A stretch of DNA of 64,000 nucleotides from Ciona intestinalis. Its lineage: Eukaryota; Chordata; Ascidiacea; Phlebobranchia; Cionidae. Position 1 is the first letter of the stretch, and each line of letters starts with the position of its first letter. Positions 13,301 to 21,824 of the stretch are shown piece by piece. A program made the translations under genes and the position numbers. The notes beneath the pieces are model-generated. The model searched no databases. It saw only the letters and a program-made list of their open reading frames with translations, and was not told the DNA's origin. Location: contig NC_020167.2 in assembly GCF_000224145.3 (NCBI RefSeq), positions 4,474,991 through 4,538,990 on the forward strand, read 5' to 3'.

Positions 13301-15725
13301 CAATATATAAACACAATGCATAAAAATACATATAGAGGGGTGGGGGGAGGTGGGACACCTTTAACACATATTATCCAAATATTCTGATCGCATTTTAAAC
13401 AATTAACAACGGTCTGTAGGAGTTGTGGGCATATGGTTTTATAATTCTTTGAATGCTCTTTTTGTTTACTACCAAAGAAGACAAAAAAATAGAATGAAAA
13501 GGTATCCTATCTTCCCCCACCCTACTATACACATTGTAAGCAAGGATCCTGCACTTGTGTAGACAGAACCTATATTAGCAAGGCCATACAGCATGACAAG
13601 CCAGGTGATTAAGGAATGTGTCCAGTATTACACATTAACCACGTTACGATTTGTAAAAAAAATACACATTAGGATTTGTAAAAAGTAGAGTAACCTATTA
13701 ACATAACATTATATTATTGTGAGTAGAATAAACCAACCAATTATATACAGTAGAATAAAACATATAATCTGCTCTACTGCTTTGATTTAGTAGTGAGAGG
13801 AAAAGGAAGTTATTAGTTATAACTTCCAGAACACTGTAAAATGATTTTAAAGTAATTTGATTTATAAGTAGACCAGATATGATATGATAGGTCTCAGCTT
13901 AGCCAAACAAAATTTACATTAATTATAAAGGCCTATGTATAATACATTAATATATATAATATATATATAAAAGTGTGTATATATATACTCTATACTTATA
14001 GATATCATTTAACCGAAATAAAATGTTCCAACCTAAATAGGTAATTAATATGAATGACTAACAGTAACACATAAATGTTGAGGTAATGGACCAATCCTGC
14101 CCTAAATCCTATGACCCATGACGTGCCAGGCTGCGGGACCTCACCCACATAGAATAGATGGAACACATAATACCTTGTCTGTGGTGGTTGACTTATTATT
14201 GGATTCATGAAAACTTTCCATTTCAATATCTCCGTTTAATAAACCAGATCTTTGTTCATCTTCCATAGAAATATCATATGAAGCATTTCCATTCGTGTGG
14301 AAGGACTTTTTTAACATCTGGTCTTTGCAGTCAATAAGTAGCATCATGGCACATACACTGAATATAAAATAAATAAACTTACAAGCGTACAGGAAATAAA
14401 AATAGGATAACCACAGAAAACAGAAAAGACAATTGCCAAACTAGAAAACTATTCGATTTTAAATGATTCTAAATTAATATTATTATTATTAAACTGTATA
14501 TATATATATATCGAAATAGTGGTTTTATTTTATTTACAAACAGTTTCTGTATTTACAAACAGACGGTTAACATGTTTAGTTACTAAGTTCTAACATTAGG
14601 ATAATAAGAAAAGAACAATACACATGGGACTATACAAAGAAGACGGAAAATTTTTTCCGCTAGAGGCGGTAATTATTTAAATTAAAAAATACGGAAAAAC
14701 GAACAAAACAGCACTACAAAGTGTTAATAAGTGTAAAACAAATTAATTAAATAATAAAAATAGCTTTCAAAATACATAAAACACGAGTGAGAACATATTT
14801 CCCACATTAGGTCGGTTATATACGCTCTTTCGTTGTGGTTACTGTCGTCGAGTCTGTGGTGTAGCGGTTTGCGTGCGGTCGTAAACTCTCTTTGTTTCAT
14901 TTTTACCGGGTTCGAGTCCCGCACAGTGGAATACTTTTTTTATATTTTTTTTCAAGTTTTTTTTGTTTGACGAGTTTGGGGTTAGGAGTTAGGGGTTAGG
15001 GGTTAGGGGTTAGGGGTTAGTGTTAGGGGTTAGGGGTTTATATCTTATGTGTATAAACCGTGAAACTAACTGCTTCCCATAAAATAGAGAAACGAATTTG
15101 TCATCGCCTCCTAGCGGAAAAAATTTTCCGTCTTCTCTGTATAGCTCCATGTGAACAATACCGGCCTTACTGGGTAGGGGTTTGTATGGTAAACGAGGTA
15201 ATACAATATAATATAAGCTAGGACTACTTAAATGTTAAATAAAAGGACATGGTAAATTTACCTTAAGTATCCAACAGTGGCCATTATCATTATGCCTTCC
15301 AGAATGCCCGCCTAAAATTAAAATTAGAATTAAAATTTTTTTCAAGCATATGTTAAATATTTATATCTAACTGTGGTGCTAGTGAAGAATCTCCCCCCCC
15401 CCACCTTCTGGTACATGGCAGAATAGGCTAGTGGAAAGTGTTAGGGGTTGGTGGTTAGGGGTTGGTGGTGAGGGGTTAGGGGTCAATGGTTAAGTGTTAA
15501 GTGGTTAGCAAATAAGGTGGGGGAACGAGGAATATTCTTCACTAGCACCCTATCGGTTGTTAAAATAAACAAAGTAAATATAAATAAAAAAACTATAGTT
15601 TTAATTAAAAAACTTACCTCTTTAAATGCGAAAGGTAGACCAAGCACACCTGCACCAATAAAGGAAATAAATATATTTCCAAAAACTTTAACTGTACTTT
15701 TGGTTCCTTCTCCTGACCCGTGCAT
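7346..15725 (-). CDS. Vacuolar/lysosomal-type amino acid transporter (AVT3/SLC36-like)
   Basis: Multi-pass transporter of the amino acid/auxin permease (AAAP) superfamily. Fourteen exons, 5' to 3': 15725-15618, 15311-15262, 14357-14174, 13240-13129, 12778-12580, 11849-11772, 11709-11640, 11254-11190, 10201-10135, 10067-10019, 9175-9045, 8038-7887, 7574-7515, 7445-7346. They join to 474 aa with every phase matching. Family marks: GNIFISFIGAGVLGLPFAFK in TM1, FPFFAGMAVYCYEGAGMILS, VFGVCGYLSFGPETNPIITL, LFFTYPVMMFPVIQ, PSFSNLMSLVGATCCSLLAF. About eleven membrane segments are visible. A hydrophilic loop (roughly residues 70-115) follows the second or third segment. The tail after the last segment carries several NxT/S sites. 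The order resembles plant/fungal AVT3 as well as animal SLC36; the substrate cannot be read from sequence. Confidence 0.88.
7630..7725 (+). repeat. Short dispersed repeat (CCCATG...CCTCACCCAC family)
   Basis: Shares TAATGGGCCAATCCTGGC and GGACCTCACCCAC with copies at 12486-12552 and 14076-14163, all in introns of the transporter, and a distant relative near 49545-49625. Probably a small non-autonomous element; ends not defined. Confidence 0.6.
8800..9000 (+). repeat. Tandem repeat, ~60 bp unit, about three copies
   Basis: Units of the form TTTCTGTTTAAAATTA...TTTTCTAACTT...AGAAAA repeat about three times in the transporter intron between the exons at 9045 and 8038, ending about 40 bases from the donor site. 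Confidence 0.65.
9308..9473 (+). repeat. SINE-like repeat fragment (3' part)
   Basis: Contains TTGGACAAC, TGACCACTGGGTTGGAG, CTTGCCCAAGGACACATA, a B-box-like TCTTGAACCC and GGCAAGCTCCCTAA. The same modules recur at 17755-17885, 24750-24830 and 30830-30915. This resembles the composite SINE class described in Ciona; family name not verified. Confidence 0.65.
12486..12552 (+). repeat. Short dispersed repeat, second copy
   Basis: Same family as 7630-7725 (TAATGGGCCAATTCTGGC...CCTCACCCACATGGAATAG), about 28 bases from the transporter exon ending at 12580. Confidence 0.55.
13331..13529 (+). mobile_element. MITE copy (TA-flanked, ~200 bp)
   Basis: Copy of the dominant MITE of this window. The consensus starts TATAGTAGGGTGGGGGAAGA and ends with its reverse complement, a terminal inverted repeat of about 30 bp, with TA at both ends as in Tc1/mariner-derived MITEs. 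The interior is non-coding with an internal TTTGTTTACTACCAAATGGG. Lies in a transporter intron. Confidence 0.85.
14076..14163 (+). repeat. Short dispersed repeat, third copy
   Basis: Same family as 7630-7725, about 11 bases from the transporter exon that ends at 14174. Confidence 0.55.
14852..14928 (+). pseudogene. tRNA-like sequence (pol III box A/B)
   Basis: TGTGGTGTAGCGG resembles a tRNA A box and GGTTCGAGTCC (14909-14919) is a perfect B box. CTGTG (14854-14858) can pair with CACAG (14922-14926) as part of an acceptor stem. The outer acceptor pairs and one T-stem pair fail and the anticodon arm is not convincing, so this is a decayed tRNA or the head of a SINE. Confidence 0.55.
14971..15040 (+). 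repeat. Telomere-like GGGGTTA tandem array
   Basis: About nine units of GGGGTTA/GGAGTTA, one base richer in G than the chordate telomere repeat TTAGGG. Internal to the inverted-repeat element 14610-15163. Confidence 0.85.
15371..15550. mobile_element. Small inverted-repeat element with GGGGTTA/GGTGGTTA interior
   Basis: The ends GGTGCTAGTGAAGAAT (near 15375) and ATTCTTCACTAGCACC (near 15534-15549) are inverted repeats, each followed inward by a C-rich or G-rich run. The interior 15435-15510 is a degenerate array of GGGGTTAG and GGTGGTTAG. About 180 bp, non-coding, about 70 bases from transporter exon 1. Confidence 0.7.
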
Positions 15726-17161
15726 GTTTGTAGTTTTACTGCTTTAGTTCCAAAAAGTGGAAAATCCGAATTTATTTTATTAAATTATTTTGTGGCAGCA
15801 AATTGGGCTTATTCTACCTACCATCACCGTTGTGCGACACTGAAAAGTTTCTTAAAATTAAATAACTAAATAGCGAAAACCAACATCGAAGAAATCGGTA
15901 CCTCTTATCCATTCACATTTATTCAGTTTTATTCCTATGCATTCTCAGAACTGGTACTGGTACAGCAGTGAGCAAATCTCCCGCTACGTCATAAGGAAAA
16001 CGAGAGAAGTAAATAAAAAACGCAAACGAGAGAACACTTTGAGCCTGAACAAACCATAGAAAACACGATTTTTTAATTCACAATCAAACAGATTAAAACC
16101 AATTTTAATCTCTTTGATACATTCAAATGGTTTTAATCTCTTTGGTACAAACAAAAGCAGAGTTCGTATATAAACAAAAATATATTTTACAATTACCGTT
16201 TAAATATAGACTCTGGTAGATGTTGGTTAGCATGCATTTAGTCACGACCACGGGGCATATAAGCGTTGCATTTATTGGATATCACAACCAACCCTATATT
16301 CACGCTAAGAACATTAACGAATTTGACATTTAAATCATAATATAATAAGTAAATTTAATACAGAAACACTGCAGTTTAGGTTGGTTTAATAATAAGTGTC
16401 CTCTGCATGCAAAAAATACCTATAAATATGACACCGATTCGTGACAGTTTATAAAAGAACCATACAGTACTTCTTCAAAACGATTTTAATCTGACCATAT
16501 TTAAATGTATTACCAACGTTACAGAATTAAGAAAACAGGTAAAATTGACGCAATCAGTAAATACATAGACCACATAAAATATTTTAAAATTACATGTTAC
16601 ACGCATAGTAAATATAAAAGTTCGAGGGCGGTTCTGTTTCATTTAGATATATTTAATTAAGTACAGACATAACAAGTTTGATGTATAAATAAATCGAGTT
16701 ATCACGAAAGCTTGGACCCACATGCCGATGTAGTGTAAGACCAGTGGTTTCGGACTTTATAGGACACCAAGTAAAATGGTCACAATTGATATGAAGTAAC
16801 TCAGTTACTGACGTAGATTCGAGACGAATAGTGTAACGACATATACAGGACATTTAGCGGTCACGTGATATATGCGGAAGTTGCTTTAACGTAGCAATAA
16901 CGGCTTGTCTATAATCTGTTTTCATGCACGCAGTGTGCTGGGTTATAAGATATTATAGTTTTAATGGCATACTTCATCGTATCTGGGTGAAACTTCCTCA
17001 TAATTACCGATGGTTTCCGCTTGGTATATAACATTTCGGTGTACAACTGCAACTTCTGTTTAAGTTTAGGTAACATTTAATTTATAACCAATCTTATATA
17101 AATTTTACATGGGAAAAAAATGATAATGATGCCACGATAAGTGGTGCAGTTTTGTGGCTAC
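15726..17161. other. Intergenic region upstream of the transporter
   Basis: Upstream of transporter exon 1. It contains a short direct repeat ATGGTTTTAATCTCTTTG around 16100-16150. No supported gene. Confidence 0.4.
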
Positions 17162-17367
17162 AGTAGGATGAGATGGGTCATGTTTTATTCTCGTTTCTCG
17201 TCCTATTTGTTAGTAAAAAAAAATATTACATTCAAACAAAAAGTATTTACAGAATTATACAGCCGCGCGACTAAAATAGCGTTGTTAATTGTTTAAACTA
17301 CGATCAGGAAATACGGGTTTAACTTTAAAGTGTTAACTTTATATCCAATCTTATCACAGTACTATAT
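17162..17367 (-). mobile_element. MITE copy, minus orientation
   Basis: Degenerate copy of the TA-flanked MITE. Its right end (CAGTACTATATA) abuts and shares the TATA with the next copy. Confidence 0.75.
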
Positions 17368-17549
17368 AGTACTGTGGGGTAAAATAGGACACTTTTTGCA
17401 CATAATATCCAAATTTCCAGATCGTGTTTTAACCAATCGACATTGAGAGTCGGGAGGATACGGTCTCATAATTCTTTGAGCGTTCCTTGTTTACTACCAA
17501 AAACAAAATTGAATGAAAAGGTTTCACATCTTATCCCACCCTACTATAC
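17365..17549 (+). mobile_element. MITE copy abutting the previous one
   Basis: Starts TATAGTACTGTGGGGTAA and ends TATCCCACCCTACTATA, sharing the boundary with 17162-17367. A head-to-head pair. Confidence 0.8.
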
Positions 17550-17634
17550 AGCGTTAGTGCTTACCGTTGTTCACGAGGTTTGCTCGGTCTCCCGCTGTCG
17601 ATTTTCTAAAAATGTGAATGTAATGAATGTACTT

Positions 17635-17885
17635 TACTTTACCCTCGCGTGGCCGGAAAACGACAGTCGTTATAACACAGGTGTTCATATAACTCGTGCC
17701 AGCTTACGAGTTACTATGTATGTATTTGTGGATAATTAATTTTTTTGATTTTTTATGTATGGCTAATAATTTGGACAACCGAATAGTGAACACTGGGTTG
17801 GAGTAATTATGTCGTCAAGTGTCTTGCCCAAGGACACATACGCCCACAATGGTATAGCAACGACGAGCCTTGAACTCAAATATAT
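17635..17885 (+). repeat. Composite SINE-like element, near full length
   Basis: Left module CCTCGCGTGGCCGGAAAACG...AGCTTACGAGTTAC, a T-rich linker, then right module TTGGACAAC...CTTGCCCAAGGACACATA...GAGCCTTGAAC. Both modules occur in the same order at 24618-24830, supporting a single composite element. Confidence 0.7.
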
Positions 17886-17939
17886 AATTCCCATTAGAAT
17901 TCAATTATTATGTCTGATTGCAACAAAGTTGGTACCGCA

Positions 17940-18108
17940 TGTTGGGGTAAGATGGGACACTTTTTATTCTATTTAACTTTCTAACTGGTTGAAAACTAAG
18001 TTTAATTAAAATAATATATAATCTCTTGTTGTTAAATGTCTAAAACACAATCAGGATATTTGTATATTGTTTGCTGACGGTGTCCAATCTTATCCCACAG
18101 TACTATAT
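17940..18108 (-). mobile_element. MITE copy, minus orientation
   Basis: TTGGGGTAAGATGGGACACT to CTTATCCCACAGTACTATAT. Somewhat shortened copy just downstream of the lectin gene. Confidence 0.75.
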
Positions 18109-18154
18109 GATAAACTGGTCAACATATTGGTACACAGCAGCAAATGCAATTGAA

Positions 18155-18804
18155 TTACCGTTTATACATGATGAGAAGGCCCACACAGCAAAGGGCTAAC
18201 AACCCACAGAGGCCCACCACTGGGTAAAACGCTTCTTCATGTAGTATAGAAGTCTCCACCACTGTAAAACACCTTTTATAAGTTAGATAGTAAGACCCTA
18301 CTGATCGAAACCTATACCTATTGCTCGTTGACAAACGAAGTTGATAACTCTTGAGCAACTACGAACAATCCATTTGTAATTCGACCACTGTGTCAGAGCA
18401 ACGCAATTGTCAATATTGGTCAATTGTTTATTAATCTGCCAATTGGACAAATTATCGTTAAGAAGGGATCCATCAGACCAAGTCCAACCGCGTTCAGTTT
18501 TTGTCAACCCGATGTACCATGCTAAAAAATACATGGTTACAATGCTGATATTGATTTTCGTGTTGAATGGCTTACCAGTTCTATTACTCTTGTTTTTCAT
18601 CAGCAAGAACCTTTCCACCTCGGCAAGATTTGAAAAAGCCAAACATCCGTCAAGTGATTTGCATTTGTTTTCTGCTTGTCTGATATTTAGGGTCTGTTGC
18701 CGATTTTGCGACATGGCATAATAGTCATAATTTCCTTCTGGCGAGAAACAGCTGTGGCCGAAAGTTAAATGAACTATTGAAACCAACACCAATAACGCTT
18801 TCAT
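18155..18804 (-). CDS. Single-pass membrane C-type lectin-domain protein
   Basis: Two exons, 18804-18318 and 18261-18155, join (ATAG|GTATAG donor, TTTACAG acceptor) to 197 aa. A signal peptide (MKALLVLVSIVHLTFG) is followed by one C-type lectin domain, about residues 18-160: CFSPEGNYDY, KCKSLDGCLAFSN, WYIGLTKTERGWTWSDGS, NCVAL, then the closing cysteines RSC...FVCQ. Exon 2 gives a stalk and a transmembrane helix (VVGLCGLLALCCVGLLIM) with only YKR inside. Four N-glycosylation sites (NKS, NRT, NIS, NLS) are visible. I see neither EPN/QPD nor WND, so calcium-dependent sugar binding is doubtful. The ligand is unknown; a role in cell-surface recognition or innate immunity is inference. Confidence 0.85.
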
Positions 18805-18900
18805 ACTGTATATAACAGACGCGAATGGAAAACATACAATATTTAGGTTACTATAAGCACAGATAATACAAAGTAAACCCGTTAACGCTTTCCTGCCAAA

Positions 18901-18906
18901 TTTATA
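18901..18906 (-). promoter_or_regulatory. Possible TATA box of the lectin gene
   Basis: TATAAA on the minus strand about 97 bases upstream of the lectin ATG. Position plausible for a core promoter with a short leader; no other support. Confidence 0.3.
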
Positions 18907-19186
18907 TTGCGTCTACCGTAATACCACCATCATCAGTGTTTAATCATACACGCATGTGGAAGTGCGCAAGTCTGTAAAACATAATTAACCGCATATGAAC
19001 TACAAACAAAGTACCAAATAAAAGCAAAATAGATAACAGACAGGTGGAAGTAGGCAAAAACATCCGTGTTACACACCATTAGTTGACTTGCCTGTACTCT
19101 TGTGCGTAGGAAGATGTTGTGCGGTATATGCTCTACAGAGTTTTGCCGCGATCTTACATTAACGATGAAATACTAAAGACAATTGA

Positions 19187-19377
19187 TATAGTCGTTTGGG
19201 TAAGATATAACACTTTTAACACGTAATATACAAATACTGTGATCGTGTTTTAAACAATTATAACAACGATCTATGGGGGTCGTAAGGATACGGTTTTATA
19301 ATTTTTTGAATGTTCTCTACTACCAAATGGGCCAAGAAAATAGAATTAAGGTGCCCCATCTTCCCCACCTACTATAG
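19187..19377 (+). mobile_element. MITE copy between lectin and PLA2
   Basis: From ATATAGTCGTTTGGGTAAGA to CCCCATCTTCCCCACCTACT. Lies in the divergent intergenic region between the lectin and the phospholipase. Confidence 0.75.
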
Positions 19378-19677
19378 AAGCAAGTTCCTAACCCATATTT
19401 ATAAAGCGCGAATGATTGCACTTGCTACACCAGCTACGCTGCTGAAACAGTGAAACAGTTTAATTATAGACACAATTAAAAGTCTAAACGCCATGGGTTT
19501 CCCCTTTGCCTTCGGGGTGGCACAGAATTGTCTGTTAATGCATCTTATGCGTTTGCCCTTTCGTAATGAGCGTCGTAATGTAAACAGGGCAGGATTTGCA
19601 CGTTTTGTTAATGCCATCGCCAACACACGACGATGTCGCCGAACGCCTACGCTAAGAAAAAAGGCATTTCGCGAACG

Positions 19678-19685
19678 TATAAATA
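19678..19685 (+). promoter_or_regulatory. TATA box of the PLA2 gene
   Basis: TATAAATA 79 bases upstream of the PLA2 ATG, which would give a 5' leader of about 45-50 bases. Strong match and sensible spacing. Confidence 0.55.
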
Positions 19686-19756
19686 GCAGCAGAATACAGA
19701 AGGAGATGGAGAATTGTTATTTGAACCCTAAGGGAAAAGGTTGACCTTGCAGAGCA

Positions 19757-21400
19757 ATGGAATTTCAGAGTTTTCTTGCAATGTTTTCTCTTGTTGGATT
19801 CGTAACGTGCAACCAAGACTTACTCCGTGGCAGCTTTGTAAAAGTGAGTTAATATAACTTCGCGTACAATTTCATCATGACCATTTTCTTTATAGTTCGC
19901 CAATATTAGAAATAGCTTTTCGATGCAGAAACACGAAACCTCAAGGCATCGTCGCAGTATTTGGCAGTTCGGTGTCATGGTTCAGTGCGCGGAAGGTCTC
20001 GACCACCAATTTCCAATGTGGACCATGGAAAATTACAACGACTATGGTTGTCATTGTGGAATGGGAGGAAAAGGCGACCCCCTTGACGTTATAGACGAGT
20101 AAGTTCTGTTTTGTATTGTAACATTTAACTTAGTCCTCGCGTGGCTGGAAAACGAATGTCGTTTAACACGGGTTTATGTTGCAAACAACCTGTATCGGCT
20201 TACGAGTTACTAAGTACGTTACTTTATATAGGGGATTTTTTGTTTGTTTTTTCAACTGGTGTTTATTTTGGTGTCCGGGAGTTGGACAATATAGTATGGT
20301 ACTATGGGGTAAGGTGTGATATCGTTGGCACCTAAATTCAAAATTTCTGATCGTGTTTAAAACAATTAACAATGTTTTTGGAGTCGCGGGACTACAGTTA
20401 TATAATTCGGTAAATGTTGTTTCTTTACTAGGAGTATGAAAACATGTCCCACCCTACTATTACTTTAAAACTATAAATGGTGCGTTGCACTACCACTTTC
20501 TAATTAGGAAATACCCGGCGTTCGCCTATGAAAAGCTGCACTGTGGGGAACCTTATTAGAAAGTAACGTGCATGAGCTGTATAAGTGAACCACTTCGCTA
20601 TTCATTAAAGCTCGTTAAGGGTCGAAACGTTAAAGCTTATTCTTAATTGGGACGAGCCACGGCCGTAACATTAAATAGGGCTAGAAGTTCTAACACTCGA
20701 AAACGAAAGTTTACGTAAATTTTGTGGTTTAACCTAGGAGGGCCGTTAAATTCTTGGAAATTTCCTTTTTAACGAGCGATATAAATCACTTATTAGATGT
20801 TGCATGGAGCATGACTCGTGTTACAAAGAAACTAGACTTCGACACAAGGTATGGAAGTGGCAAATATACTTCACCCACTACAATTATCAGTGTCATGGGA
20901 AGCGAATAACTTGCTGTAAGTGTAAGGAGAAAATGTTTGTAAAATGCGGAACTAAATCTTAAGTTGCGTGGTTTCATTACGTGGATATGATGTAATCATT
21001 TAATTTTAGACTATATTTGGAGGTTTACCTATTATGGTTACTTCTGTTTCCCCATAAACACAATTATCATTTTACACCCCTTTCTACTTCTGTACCTCTT
21101 GTAACCACCCACGCAGTTTAGCTATCCTGGTTAAAAGATTGTTGTTGCTAACCCTTGAATATAATCGCTTCAGCTTATATGGAGAACAGAATTACTAAAA
21201 GAGTTGCATACGCCTGGGAGTTACACACGCCCAATTTAATGATATTTTTGGTTACAGATAACGGTTCATCGTGGAAGCAAGACCTGTGCCAATGTGACGT
21301 AAAAGCTGCGGGGTGTTTTGCGACCAACAGAGCGAAATATAACAGGGCGTATAAAGATATTGACCAAGGAAGGTGTTTCCACATGAGTGACCTCAGCTAG
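19757..21400 (+). CDS. Secreted phospholipase A2
   Basis: Hydrolyses the sn-2 ester of phospholipids outside the cell. Four exons, 19757-19843, 19896-20098, 20797-20915 and 21258-21400, join to 183 aa. A signal peptide (about 1-20) and a short basic propeptide end at HRR (47-49), just before SIWQFGVMVQ, the usual mature N-terminus of group I/II enzymes. The calcium loop YGCHCGMGGKGDP (79-91), the catalytic motif CCMEHDSCY (His102, Asp103) and CQCD with the second catalytic Asp (about 150) are all intact. Mature length (~134 aa) and paired cysteines fit a group IB-like enzyme. A TATA box precedes it and AATAAA follows at 21492. All key residues are present, so an active enzyme is expected. Digestive and antibacterial roles are both known for the family. 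Confidence 0.93.
20125..20270 (+). repeat. SINE-like fragment (left module)
   Basis: CCTCGCGTGGCTGGAAAACG...GGCTTACGAGTTACTAAGTA matches the left module of 17635-17885. In PLA2 intron 2. Confidence 0.6.
20288..20461 (+). mobile_element. MITE copy in PLA2 intron 2
   Basis: ATATAGTATGGTACTATGGGG to ATGTCCCACCCTACTATTA, shortened and diverged, directly after a SINE-like fragment. Confidence 0.7.
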
Positions 21401-21491
21401 CGATCATATTTCTGCGTGTTTTTAGAATATTTTTTTTTAACTAAATATTTTGTACTTTTATACCGACAATGTTATCTCGAGCGGGTTGTTT

Positions 21492-21497
21492 AATAAA
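21492..21497 (+). terminator. Poly(A) signal AATAAA, PLA2 gene
   Basis: AATAAA 91 bases after the PLA2 stop, in the convergent spacer before the WD-repeat gene's 3' end (21825). Confidence 0.6.
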
Positions 21498-21824
21498 ATT
21501 TCAAGAAATGCCATTTTTGTTATGCTCGATAAATCATAATAACTTTTCCTGATTGCCTTTTACCTTAGTAATCTGTTCGTAGTATCGAAATGAAATTGAC
21601 CGTCGTAGATATAACATGGTGTCAACAAACGTATTCAGTAACCTCGTTGAAATGTGGCGGACAGCTGCTTCAATATCCACCAATCGAAAATTAATGACAA
21701 ATACTTTAAGTTTAATGTATCAAAACATTTTACCAAAATACATCATAAAAGACTACTCTATTGTAGTTGACTCTGAGATATATGAGCCACTCATTAGCAG
21801 CGTAGTGTTTGTGAACGATTTAAA

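Larger units (their letters stand above)
14610..15163. mobile_element. Inverted-repeat element with tRNA-like core and telomere-like repeats
   Basis: The left end (14610-14668) and right end (15106-15163) are imperfect inverted repeats of about 55 bp sharing GAAGACGGAAAATTTTTTCC and GCTA(G)GAGGCG. Between them lie a tRNA-like segment (14852-14928) and a GGGGTTA array (14971-15040). No open frame is present. It sits in the transporter intron between exons 2 and 3. Confidence 0.75.

Noticed and set aside
14852-14928. Functional tRNA gene
   Set aside because: Good A and B boxes but broken acceptor and T stems and no convincing anticodon arm; kept only as tRNA-like.
14971-15040. True interstitial telomere
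   Set aside because: The unit is GGGGTTA rather than TTAGGG, short, and contained in an inverted-repeat element, so a chromosome fusion scar is unlikely.
19493-19744. 83-codon plus-strand frame just upstream of PLA2
   Set aside because: Arg-rich, no domain, open on the opposite strand as well, and it overlaps the PLA2 TATA box and leader.
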